Below, piece by piece: positions 20,537 through 30,523 of a stretch of DNA of 64,000 bases (positions are counted from its first letter, which is position 1; every line of letters begins with the position of its first letter). Made by a program: the position numbers and the translations under genes. The notes beneath the pieces are model-generated. The model was not told where the DNA came from and did not search any database. It saw nothing but the letters and a program-made list of their open reading frames with translations. Origin of the DNA: Diplonema japonicum (lineage: Eukaryota > Euglenozoa > Diplonemea > Diplonemida > Diplonemidae); contig OZ025689.1 of assembly GCA_964019335.1 (NCBI GenBank), positions 124,001-188,000 on the forward strand, in the 5' to 3' direction.

Positions 20537-22148
20537 CTAAAAAACAAGAGGCTGAGGCATGGGAAGACCTGCGGCTGCGCAGTATGCGGCATAGGCGTAA
20601 TCATAATCAAAGGCCTTGAGGAAACGCTCGGCATACTCCTGTTTTTTTTTTCTTCCCCCCTCCCCCCCACTCCAAAATACCTTTTGAGATTCGTAATCAA
20701 TGGACCAGACGTCCTTATCCACGACAAGTGCGGCAATGGGAATATTTGTGGGGTCGTAAACATCTGAGAACTGAGCGGGGGAGATGTCGATGCTCTTAGT
20801 GGCGGTGCTGTAGCTGACCCACACGAACCCGTCTCCGTTCAAAGCCTCGGCAGCACTGACAATGGAGCTCTCAAAAGCAGCCTTCCCACCGCAGTGGATG
20901 TCAAGAACCTCTTGGAATTCGGCCCGCAAAGGGCCTCCCCGGGGCTTGATGGACCTCCACATAACGGTCCTAGCAAGCTGCTGCACGCAGTCCGATCTGA
21001 GACCATCGTCCAGAGTGTTGTTCATGACCTCCATGAGCTCGTCCTTGCCCCCTGCTGTGGCCTTGTTCAACCGCCTCACACAAGGCTCGTGGATGTCGTA
21101 CTTCAATTTTCTAAAAGCCACCGCAGACAGGAACGGCATCACACCGTTCACCGTCTGGTAGTCGTCCGTCGGGAGCGCAAACTCTCCCCCATACCTCTCC
21201 TGTGGGAAATTCTCTTTTTTTTTTTTTTTTATTCTTGTTGTAAATATACCATTTCCCTCGCTTTCTCCCTCTCCCACACCATGTGTGGGTACAGGGTTTG
21301 GTTGCTCCGCTGCTTCCAGTACTCACCGGGGTTCTATTTTTTTTTTGTTTTTCTTTTTTTTTTTCTTTTTCTTTTTTTTTTTTTTTTTTTAATTTCAAAA
21401 AGAAAAAAAGAACCGCGAGCAGCGAAACGCTGGTCTCTTGAGCAGGGCAGTTTGACCAGCCCTTCGTAACGTGGGAAGAGCTGGTGGCGGGGAAGGACGG
21501 CGTTGCCATCGTAAGCACTCATCCTCAAGCGCCGCGGCACAGGACGGGATGAGTACGACATCGTGCTCAAGGCAGACGGAGAGTTCACGAACAGGAAGAT
21601 GTCCTAAGACAATAACGACATGACAATATTAAAAATATGCTTCCTCCCCCTCCCTTCCCCCCCTTTTTTTTTAATGCCAAAACACACACCTCTTCATACG
21701 AGTTGGGGTACATCCCGTAGTAGTACTCCTCCATGTTTCCCCATCTCGTAAGGGGGTCCTTTCCGTTTTCCACCTTTTGAGGCACACCCTGGGACCACTT
21801 GTGAGACCAGTCATTACGGACGTCAGGGGTCTGCGTGTAGACGGCTTGCTCCCAAAGGACACGGCGCTCTGGGTCGACTTTGCAACTGAGGGAAGTGTCT
21901 TTCACCTGTTCAGGAAAAAAAATTTAAAAGGGGGTTATTTTGTATACCGGGTGCACCCATGCGACGTGGTTCACACCAAAGAGCTGCTCGACCCGCTCAT
22001 CATTTTCGTTTGACTTCCCGACCGCCTCTTCCATGTCGAAGTCCCGCCTCCTGCTCCACCCCGCCTGGTTCACGGGCACCACACCCCTCTTGGCGTAGGC
22101 GAAGCCATCACTCCCCCATCGCCTCTGCGTCTTTGCCACGGCACGCAT
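20537..22148 (-). CDS. Fe/Mn superoxide dismutase-fold protein, probable mitoribosomal mS42/mS43 type
   Basis: Six exons give 436 aa: 21948-22148, 21690-21905, about 21415-21603, 21250-21333, 20681-21199 and 20537-20638. Introns are 42, 86, about 81, 50 and 42 nt and rich in A- or G-runs. The junction after 21415 is not resolved (donor reads GG/GT and a frame shift would be needed). The C-terminal half matches the Fe-SOD C-terminal domain: NGDGFVWVSY (cf. GSGWxWL), then IPIAALVVDKDVWSIDYESQ (cf. PLLxxDVWEHAYYxDY), but EHAYY is changed to SIDYE, so metal ligands are lost. Non-catalytic SOD-fold pairs are subunits of mitochondrial small ribosomal subunits (mS42/mS43) in fungi and kinetoplastids. 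The N-terminal extension has a basic leader. Confidence 0.6.
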
Positions 22149-22290
22149 TGCAAAAAAAAACCAAACCCCCTTTTTTTCTTTTTAGTACTTTTTTTTTTTG
22201 TATGCTTTCAAAAAAAAAAGAAAATAAACCGGCGTAACAAAAAAAAAAAAGGGTGGCAAGGAAAAGAGCAAAAAAAAAAAAAAAAAAAAA

Positions 22291-22938
22291 AGAGATGAGA
22301 TAAAGGAGGTTCCTGTTTTGGAACGTCCCCCTTGTCTCTACTTATCTACCCCTTTCTCCCTTCTGGGGCCTCGGCCTTTCTTTCTTTTTTGGCTGTGTTG
22401 CCTTCCTCAAAGTATCCTCCCTTTCTTCTTGCCACTTTCTGCCCAGTTTCTTAAGGTCCTTCTTGGTTTTCTCTGATGCAAAAACTGGCCTTCTGTTCCA
22501 TCCCAGACTCTTCTTCGCACCTATGGTTCTAAGCGCGTGGTTCTTCTTGCTCTCCGCTGGGAAGATCCGCTTGCCTCTGACCTTCTTCTGTATGCGTGCT
22601 GTGTCCCACCCTTCTTGGATTCTTTCCAGGAGGCCGTGGAAACTCCGCGCTTTCTTCTGTATCATGTCTAGATCACCCTTCTTCCCCGTGATCGGCTCGA
22701 CGCCCAGCGTGTTCTCGAAGTCTAGTACGAGTTCCATTGTGGTGACTGTCGTCTTCCTCGGTCCATCGTACCACTTCAGCTTTTTGAGCCACTTGACGAT
22801 GTCTTCACCGTGCTTCATCATCAGGCTCCCGCTCACATGCTTCCTCAGCTCCTTCCATTCAGGTGGCGCATGAGCGTTTCCTTCCGTTATCTGTTCCCAG
22901 GGGTGCGTCGTGTACGTTTCTAGCTTTCTTGTCCTGGA
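22291..22938 (-). mobile_element. LINE C: 5'-truncated 3' portion
   Basis: C-terminal part of a LINE ORF (stop at 22342) bounded by A-tracts of the plus strand: 22271-22291 on the 3' side and 22940-22965 on the 5' side. It encodes a basic domain clearly related to the end of LINE A (ELVLDFE; IGAKKSLGWNRRPVFASEKT; TLRKATQ). The 3' UTR folds as a hairpin (GGAGGTTCC / GGAACGTCC) and ends CATCTCT directly before the T-tract of the sense strand. A fragment of the same 3' end is at 54823-54875. Confidence 0.85.
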
Positions 22939-23027
22939 GAAAAAAAAAAAAAAAAAAAAAAAAAACAGAATTGAATGATTAGGAAAAAAAAGGGGGGGGG
23001 GGAACGGAAGACGGGGGAGGGTGTAAC

Positions 23028-24194
23028 TCACTTACGACAGTAAAACAGAAGGTAAGGGTCGGTGCACGCGGCACCGATGCTGTGGATAGGAGTGACCCTC
23101 GAGTCGTCGGCTAATGCCCATTTGTCGCCTTTTTTGATAAAGGCTGTGTAGTGTCCTCGTGTGACATCGCCTCCCTTGTGGCAGACGGCAGCGTGGAGGG
23201 AATACTCAATTTTGGTACGGGTAGTGGTCACCGAAGGGTGGATAGCGAGGTTTTCAGTGACCTGTATGGTTTTCGTGGATTTTTGTTGAAGGGTGGGAGA
23301 CCACAGCTTGAGGCAGACAATGAGAATCGGGGGCATGCTGCTGAAGACCATCTGCTTTGTACCTTCACCGCTCGCCAGCTCCACCCTTTGCGGTGAAGCC
23401 CAGTCTTGCAAAAAAGCAGCAACACTATGAAACCGATCATCCACGATATCCAAGGGCAGGACGGTGAAGGGCTGAAGCGTGACAGAAGGCTTCGCTCCCC
23501 TCGATGCCAGCCTGCTAGCCATTGTCCCTCTGAATAATTGTGTAATGGGAGATACACTACTTTCTCCAGTGGTGTGTTCTACGCCGCGTGACCTGCTTCC
23601 CTTTCCAATGGTTTCCCAGCCATCTTCTTGCCGTGCCGCCTCGGTAGGCTTGGGGAGAATCGATTGCAGTTCATCGTCAAGTGTGGTGAGTAAATGGATG
23701 AGGTATTCACTGGCGTCTGCCTGTTCCTTTGCCCTGGCTTGTTTGAAGGTTCTGGACATGGACTGAAGTAAGGTGTAAATATTAGCAGGGCTGCCAGGTG
23801 CGCCTCGGAATTCCTGAAGAACAGCCTTCAAAGCCGTTAATGTGGTTGGAAGGGAATCGCCTGTTGGGATGGTCTTTGCGAAGTTTAAAAAACCAGGGCA
23901 TGCTAGAAGGCCTTGGAACACCGCGATGTGATAGCATTCATTCCCGTGGTTCGTGCACCCTTTGAACTGGTACCCCGTGTGTTTTGTGTTGAGTTCGAAG
24001 TTGTAGTTTTCGATGGTACCGATGACAAGCTTCTTCTCTTGGTCGGGTTGGGTGGGGGGCGCTGGTTTTGGTTGTTGTTTCTTTTTGGGCTTCGGTGGGG
24101 GTTTCTTCCCTTTCTCTTCCACCACTTTTGCGGCTTTCGGCTGGGTTTTCTTCCCCTTCCCCACTGTGTTCCAGCCGTCCTCGTCGGTAGCCAT
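23028..24194 (-). CDS. Ubiquitin-specific protease (peptidase C19)
   Basis: Deubiquitinase of the USP family, 388 residues, single exon. The Cys box is GCTNHGNECYHIAVFQGLL with catalytic Cys87 (canonical GNTCYxNxxLQ, here GNEC). The His box is VTRGHYTAFIKKGDKWALADD with catalytic His348 and Asp about 363, ending YLLFYCRK, as typical. Before the Cys box is a Lys/Pro/Gln-rich linker. A WNTVGKG motif at the N terminus recurs as WETIGKG in an insertion between the boxes (about residues 190-215). Substrate unknown. Both active-site boxes are intact, so it is probably active. The LINE C insertion lies just downstream of its stop. Confidence 0.9.
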   Translation of the reverse strand: MATDEDGWNTVGKGKKTQPKAAKVVEEKGKKPPPKPKKKQQPKPAPPTQPDQEKKLVIGTIENYNFELNTKHTGYQFKGCTNHGNECYHIAVFQGLLACPGFLNFAKTIPTGDSLPTTLTALKAVLQEFRGAPGSPANIYTLLQSMSRTFKQARAKEQADASEYLIHLLTTLDDELQSILPKPTEAARQEDGWETIGKGSRSRGVEHTTGESSVSPITQLFRGTMASRLASRGAKPSVTLQPFTVLPLDIVDDRFHSVAAFLQDWASPQRVELASGEGTKQMVFSSMPPILIVCLKLWSPTLQQKSTKTIQVTENLAIHPSVTTTRTKIEYSLHAAVCHKGGDVTRGHYTAFIKKGDKWALADDSRVTPIHSIGAACTDPYLLFYCRK

Positions 24195-24816
24195 TTCCTC
24201 TTCTTCTTTCTTTTAGTCTTTTTCCCGTATTATGAAATTCGAAATACTTGTGTTAATGGCTAAGTACATCTGTGTATGTTTGTGAATTTAAAAAAAAAAT
24301 TTGAGTTTTGAAAAACAGGCGGGGGAACGGGGGGGGGGGGGGGGGGGAATACAAATTTGAATAGTAGATGAATGAGAATAATAATAAAAAAAAACAGCAG
24401 CTGGGGGGGGTGATTAACCTCGAAAAGGACAACGCCCAAACAAATATGCTACCTTTTTTTTTCCTGCTTTTTTTTTTGTTCCAGACACGAAACCAAATTT
24501 CCTTAGCTGGGGGGGGGGGGGGGGTCTTTCCTCTTCTTAATTTACAAGCACAAAAAATGATACCAAAATGGGGGGGGGGGGGGGGGGAAATGGGGCGGCG
24601 ATAAAAAGGGCTAAATTAATAGTAAAACAAAAGAAATTCCATTAAAAGACGAATGGAAGAAAAAAAAATATATATGAGTTAAAGGAAATCTTTGTGAGTC
24701 CCATCCACTACCTGCATGTATCCCCTTTATAAAGAAAAGAATCCGAGATTTTCTTCTTCTTTTCTTTTTATAATTTATTTTTCTTCCTTTTTTTTGTATG
24801 GCGTCTTGTTTTACGG
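24195..24816. other. Gene-free stretch with long G-runs
   Basis: Contains several runs of 15 or more G (near 24323-24347, 24504-24523, 24567-24590) and A/T-rich DNA. A repeat tag at 24677-24720 is listed separately. No gene seen. Confidence 0.6.
24677..24720. repeat. Dispersed 40-45-bp repeat (also 26545, 28962)
   Basis: Contains GTTAAAGGA..TCTTTGTGAG followed by TACCTGCATGT. Copies in the same orientation are at about 26545-26580 and 28962-29005 (there TACCTACATGT). The 28962 copy can form a small hairpin (AGGTCT / AGACACCT). It could be the 3' tail of another LINE family or a TTAA-flanked transposon end. Confidence 0.45.
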
Positions 24817-24819
24817 TGA

Positions 24820-24955
24820 CAAAAAAACAAAAACAAAAACAAAAACAAAAACAAAAACAAAAACAAAAACAAAAACAAAAACAAAAACAAAAACAAAAAC
24901 AAAAACAAAAACAAAAACAAAAACAAAAACAAAAACAAAAACAAAAACAAAACAC
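24820..24955. repeat. Hexanucleotide microsatellite (AAAAAC)n
   Basis: About 21 near-perfect tandem units of AAAAAC on the plus strand. Encoded Gln-Lys or Phe-Leu/Cys-Phe frames are artefacts of the repeat. Confidence 0.95.
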
Positions 24956-25084
24956 TGAAGCCCAATCTGCGAGACTACAAAAAATGCCCTCATCATTTCC
25001 GTTCTTCAAGGCTTTCAACAAGAAAAAAAAAAGGGGAAAGAGAGAGAGAAAAAAAGGAAGAAAAGGAGAGAGCTTTACCTCACC

Positions 25085-26760
25085 TTGCAAGGATTAGCGT
25101 CGGTTAAAATATTCTTGGTGAACTGCAGGCATGAAAGGGTTAATAAAAACAAATATGGTCAAATATTTGTCACAAAGTACTGCCCGCAAATTTCATATTT
25201 CTTTAAGTGTAAAAATCAAAAGCCATGCCTGGATTTGCTCCAGAAGTGGAATAAAATTTTGAATAAGAAAATCACGGCTAGGTGCTGTCATTTTTTTTTT
25301 TACTTTCTTTAAACCCAGCGAAAATTAAGCAGGATTTACACTACTTTTCCCTTTCATCCCATGTCGAAGTTGTGCAAACTGTGTTCATACACCACGAGAA
25401 CCGGTACCTTGTTGTCCAGCTTCCCTCAGGCCATGCAGTCGAAGCTGTTGGGGTCACACACTGTGAAGTCGTAAAGCCCTTCAAGGGTAGTGACTTCAGA
25501 GCAGTCGGTGCAGCCGATACGGTGCATAGCGGCGTTGTGGGCTTCTAAGAAGGGTTTGGGTGTGGGTCTTGCATCAGCACCTCGGTGTCTATGGGCACTG
25601 CCTGATTTGTCTCGGGCGTTTCTTCAGGAAGGTGGAGTAGCCAACTACATCAGCACCCGAGCCCAGGTACTGTACGTGGAACTCATGAAAAGGGCCTTGG
25701 ACGTAACACAGCCTAATGCGTTGATCACTCCCGGGAGAAACACGAATTGTTCTGCGACTTTGATGCAGAATCGATTCATTTTGCCACCAAGTCACAATAG
25801 TGCAGGCTATGCCTGCTGACGATGCATCAGAACGCGTTTTCCTTGCAGGGGACTCTCGTGCGTGTCACTGTTGTCCAAGGAAAAGAACTTGACGATGTCC
25901 TTCGGGTCGACATCCTTGTCCAGGAAGGGCTGTTCTGAGGCGGCTGAAACCACCGTTTCTCCCACCGAATTCCTCCGGCTCTTTGCAGTAGATGCCGAAA
26001 AGCCGCTGCAAGAGTCCCAACAGCACCCCACAAGTACCTCATGGTGTTTGCTGGGCCAAAAGAGCGCTCTGAAGTGCACTTAGAAGTGTCGCTGTGTAGA
26101 AAATCTGATTTTATTGCCTGAATCAGGAGGGCCAAAAACAGGCCAAAAAACGCACACAAATTGGCTCACTAGTGCCCACCGAAGATCGAACAGAGACAAA
26201 AGCACCTTCCAGTGGGACCCCTCTTTGGCTGCAGATTGTCAACAAAATTTTGAATAAGGGATCTATGGTTAAATGCTGCGCGTTTCTGGGTGAACAAATC
26301 GGGATTTGCTGCATTTTCCCTTTTTCGTGACAGCCGAATTTCGGTCCACTTTTATGGTTCAGCCCCCCACATTGTATTTTTTCTCAAAAGCAAGCCCTTA
26401 ACGGAGTTTTCGGGACTATTTACGCATTTCTTTCATACTTCCTGTGGTTGCATGCTGCCCCTTTTTTGTGAAAATTTAAAAAAGCGTTTTTTTTCGCATT
26501 TTTCGAAAAAAAGCATTGACAAATAGCGGAGAGGTGACCATATATGAGTTAAAGGAAGTCTTTGTGAGACCTCCCGTATTCTCATTCAAACAAAAAAAAA
26601 ACCCCCTGTTTGCCTGCAGACACCGGATCGCAATAAAGTGTTTCAGGAGCGAGAGACGGAAGAGAAAAAAAAAAAGAGAAAAAAAAGAGGAAATAGCAGG
26701 TATTGATTACATACTGCGTAATAAGCACGAATAAGAGGAGGAAGGTTTTCTTTTTAGAGA
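25085..26760. other. Decayed transposon-like DNA, no intact gene
   Basis: Mixed-complexity DNA unlike the homopolymer spacers, with only broken frames. On the minus strand discontinuous segments such as NRFCIKVAEQFVFLPG and HNAAMHRIGCTDCSEVTTLE suggest an old protein-coding element. Text AAAATTTTGAATAAG occurs twice (about 25252 and 26243). GGTTAAATGCTGC near 26268 recurs near the right end of the piggyBac remnant at 38090. Class and ends could not be fixed. Confidence 0.4.
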
Positions 26761-27579
26761 CAAAAAAATAGTAAATTAAGAGGTGTGTGTATAACGTCAT
26801 GTTTGCCCAACATTTCAAAAAACAGGTTTCCCTTTCTTCCTTTCCGAAAAGCTTTTTTTTCCTCCTTAACCTTGCTATGCATACAACGAAAACCTAAAAA
26901 AAAAAGAAGAAGAAAAAAAAGAAATTACGCACCGTATTTTTAATTAGCTTTTCTTTTTTTTTTTGATACCGTTATTTGTACTTTATATGGAACGGAAAAA
27001 GTTCCAAAATCGCATTCTCTTTCTTTTTTTTTCGCTTGCTTGTTTCACATTTATTCCGTTTTATTAACTGCGTACTACTCTCGATAAATAAAAAAGACCT
27101 TTAGCAAAATCTGAAATTTCTTCCTGACCTAAATGTATTTAACAACTCAGCTCAGTAAAATAGATTAGAAAAAAAAAAAAAAAAAGATCGTTTTTTTTCT
27201 TAGGAAAAAATCCGGCAGCCTCTGAGTGACCTAAACTTCGGGAAGAAAAAAAAAATGAAGAACCAGTTTTTTTCCCCCTCTTTTTCTATAATGCGCCCCA
27301 TGTGAATCTTAGAAAGAAAATAAAGTTTCGACTGAAGTTGCATTGAAATATTGCAAATGGCAGAGGAGAGAGAGAGAGAGGGAGAGAGAGAGAAAGTAAG
27401 GTCCTTTATTCGCACCTTTGTGGCTTTTTCTTCTTCTTTTCTTTTTTTTTTTCTCCCTTCTAAAAGCCATTAAAAGGACACTGTCCTTAGAATTTTATTT
27501 CATAAGACATTTTGTTTTTGTCAATTTCTGTTGTTATGCCGCTCCTCTAAAAGCCTAGGGGGGAGAAAAAAAAATAAAA
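26761..27579. other. AT-rich spacer with a GA-repeat
   Basis: AT-rich and homopolymer-rich DNA with a (GA)n-type stretch at about 27363-27394. Nothing coding recognised. Confidence 0.6.
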
Positions 27580-27902
27580 ACTCAAAGTACAGGACAAGCC
27601 CCCCGCTAGAGGGCCGCCCTATGGGAGGGGGGGGTCTATCTGTTAATACTCCCCTTCTGGAGCATTGCTTTCATCCCGATTGTGGCTGCGAGCGTCTTGC
27701 GGAGTCGTGTGATGCGATCCCGCTTGTAGGCGGCCTTCAAATCCATCAGCTTGTCGTGCGTGGACTGGGTAGCAAAAATGGGCCTCCTGGAGAAGCCTAT
27801 AGCTGCCTTTCCTCCTATGGCGATGAGGGATTTCACCCTTTTCTGCTCATCCGCTGGGAAGGGGCGTCGCTTCTTCCGTGCCCTGCACGCTGCGTTTATC
27901 TT
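27580..27902 (-). mobile_element. LINE A 5'-truncated copy
   Basis: About 320 bp nearly identical to the 3' end of LINE A (4918-5235), carrying the same last codons and stop. It is bordered on both sides by A-rich plus-strand DNA. The break at the 5' end (27902) is abrupt, as expected for incomplete reverse transcription. Confidence 0.9.
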
Positions 27903-29779
27903 AAAAATCTTAAAAATAAAAAAAATCCTGGACGGTATTAAAGCCCTAAAGAATTGCTGCAAGAATTTAAAAAGAAAACAAAGGCAAGTATAGAAACCCC
28001 CATTTGAAATTCCACGATGGGGAGAATAAAACGATAACGGTAAGTGAAAGTGATTACCATCATAGCCAAGAGAAAGAGAGAGAGAGAGGAGCTGACCACC
28101 GCAAAAACTCGGTTTTTAGTTTTTGCGGTGCGCTTCCTTTTGGTGGCGTGGATTGGGGATCCTACACTTGCCAGTCACCATAAAAGAGACGGAAAAGAGA
28201 AATAAATACAAAACAAAAGTTTAGCTACGCACTACGCAAGGCTGAGACTGCCGACGAGCAAGGAGCAGGTGGTCCAAATATGTCCACCATGTCCAATATG
28301 CGCAAGTCAAAAAGAAACCTGATTTAAAAAAATATAGGGGGGGGACCACTATGAACCTCATGGGTGGTAGATATTGTTATTCTTGAAAAACACGGTTTCT
28401 TTTTTTTTTTATTCTTTCCTTCTTCTCTTTCTTTCTTCAATTCATCCGTTTCCCTCTTTACGTGGAAATAATGTTCACCCCACCGAAAACTCACCCCTTA
28501 TACCCCTCTTCCTTTTGGTAATAGAGGTTAAAAGAGTAGGGACGGGGAGACGACAGTTCACACGTTTTGCTAGAGAAGAAAAAGAATTCAAATTAACATG
28601 CAAGCTCCTGAGACGAAAGCCGCATGCAAAAAAAAAAGGGGGGAGTAAGGGTGAATAGGGAGAGGGTAGGTGCGATCTCACTTTCGATGATTGTCTTTCA
28701 TCCTTCTTTTTTTTTTTTTTTTTTTTTCCTTCATAAAAAAAAACCGTGCACTCCTTTGTGCAGGGGATACTGAAAACCACTAATTGTTTAAACAATGATT
28801 CGCAACGTTTTGAATTGAACACAAGGCTTTTCCAAGGAAAAAAGTACCAACTACCAGGCACCTCGCGAGTGTAAAGGTCCTGGAATCATCCCCATGCACA
28901 CCCTTATCAAGTCCAAGATGGACTACCATGTTAAAGACACATGGGACGTTAAAAAAGGAAAAGTTAAAGGAGGTCTTTGTGAGACACCTACTACCTACAT
29001 GTCCAACTTTTTTGGACAAAAAAAAATAAATAAAATAAAAAGAGAGGGAGGAATAAAGCTTCCTGACAGTGCCATCGGCTCTATGTCTCTAAAATGTTCG
29101 TGGTGTTAACAAAAAAGGAAAAAGTTCGCAACAAAACCCCTTATTGTGGGTGGCCATGCGGTAGGTGACACTGCAGCCCCCTTGTTGAAAGCCTCCGAAA
29201 TCCTGGGCTCTCCACCCCTGAGTCGAGAGGTTCCGTTTCGCTTGTGTCTCCCCCCAAAAAGGGGTTCACCTAAGAAATTCCACAATGATCCTTTCACCAG
29301 CCAGGGAACTTTTTTGTACGAATTCGGGGGGGGGGGGGGGGGGGTCTTTGAACATTAGAGATTAGAAATATGAAAAAAAAAATATGAAGCGTTGGGTATT
29401 TTTGTTTTTTTGGGGCCAGACCCATCAGCCACACAGTGTTGTGTATTGGTAAAAAAAAAAAAAAAAGGATTTTCTTTTTTTTTTTTTTTTTTTTTCTCTT
29501 TTCGCACGGGTAAAAAAATAAAAAAAAATAAAAAAAAATAATTCTTGAGGATATAAAAAAATTCGATCTTTTAACGTCAAGGTGACAAGTCGAACAACGC
29601 TCCAAGTGTACAACGGGTGGGGGTGTTTGTAGTCAAACTACACATTGGAGAGACAGTTCTAACCTGTGCGGCACCACCTCTCAGACTGGGCATCTTTTTC
29701 CCATTTAAAAACAGAAGCACCTCAGAAAAAGGACAAACAATAGGGGAGGGAGAGGGGGAGGTGTTAAGTTACAGGTTTT
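27903..29779. other. Gene-free region with repeats
   Basis: Holds a perfect 13-bp inverted repeat (28097-28109 / 28118-28130), a GA-rich stretch before it, a hairpin tag at 28597-28627 (family of 14650), a dispersed repeat at 28962-29005, and a non-homopolymer block of about 160 bp at 29125-29290 of unknown nature. Long A-, T- and G-runs fill the rest. No credible ORF. Confidence 0.55.
28097..28130. repeat. Perfect 13-bp inverted repeat with 8-nt loop
   Basis: CACCGCAAAAACT at 28097-28109 and its exact complement at 28118-28130. It would form a stable hairpin on either strand; role unknown. Confidence 0.7.
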
Positions 29780-30487
29780 CTAAAGCTGGACCTGCGAGTC
29801 GTGAGATAGAGTAAGAGACGAATTCAGGTCTTCTTCCTCAGCCTTGCTGCACTCCTCCTCGGCTTCAACAGGGTGCAACGTCGTTGTTGATGAGAGGAAG
29901 GCGTCCATCTGGAGGAGCCTTCGGGTGTGTTTTGAGTGCAGTTCGCACGAAGATCGGCTTTGCTCCAACAACAGCAACGACTGCACAGGCTTCTTCGCAT
30001 AGACTAGAGAATAGTCAAGAGGAGTCAGCCCATGATCATCAGTGAGGTTAGGAGCAGCGCCGTTGGACAGGAGAAGCTCTGTAAGGGACGCATGACCATA
30101 CTGAGAGGCAAGGTGTAGGGGGGTTTTACCCTCCCTTCCTGGGCTGTCTAGTGGACTGCTGAGCACTGACCGTAACTCTTCAATGTCGCCGGAGAGAACA
30201 GCCTTGTGTGCAGAAGTCCATCCGTCAGTGTCTACATCAACTGCGATCTCAGGTGGTCGTCCGTCTCCGTTAGTGACCACCTTCCCCCCTAAGCGTTGCT
30301 GTTGTGTTTTTTTCCTTGCATAGCACTCCGCCATTATCGTTATTGTCACTCCAGTCAGCACCACCCCACCCGCTATGACCCACTTAATCTCGCACCAACA
30401 CCGTGTTGCTTGTATCCCCACAATGGCCACCAGCATGCAAAGCCCAATGGTTATAACCACCAGTCTTGCTTTGCTGGCGTTAATCAT
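29780..30487 (-). CDS. Membrane protein with ankyrin repeats
   Basis: 235 residues. Two hydrophobic segments near the N terminus (about 8-27, LVVITIGLCMLVAIVGIQ, and 34-52) form a probable membrane hairpin or anchor. Ankyrin repeats follow at about 88-165: DGWTSAHKAVLSGDIEELRS, GKTPLHLASQYGHASLTELL and a third starting HGLTPLDYSLVYAK. The C-terminal 60 residues are acidic and unrecognised. Ankyrin repeats mediate protein binding; partner unknown. The upstream flank is a T-run immediately abutting a piggyBac-like terminal repeat. Confidence 0.8.
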   Translation of the reverse strand: MINASKARLVVITIGLCMLVAIVGIQATRCWCEIKWVIAGGVVLTGVTITIMAECYARKKTQQQRLGGKVVTNGDGRPPEIAVDVDTDGWTSAHKAVLSGDIEELRSVLSSPLDSPGREGKTPLHLASQYGHASLTELLLSNGAAPNLTDDHGLTPLDYSLVYAKKPVQSLLLLEQSRSSCELHSKHTRRLLQMDAFLSSTTTLHPVEAEEECSKAEEEDLNSSLTLSHDSQVQL

Positions 30488-30523
30488 AATGTGGTTCTCC
30501 TTTTTTTTTTTTTTTTTTTTTTT

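Noticed and set aside
24611-25097. Frames with Phe-Leu/Cys-Phe or Lys-Gln repeats
   Set aside because: Direct translation of the AAAAAC microsatellite; no non-repetitive coding sequence around it.
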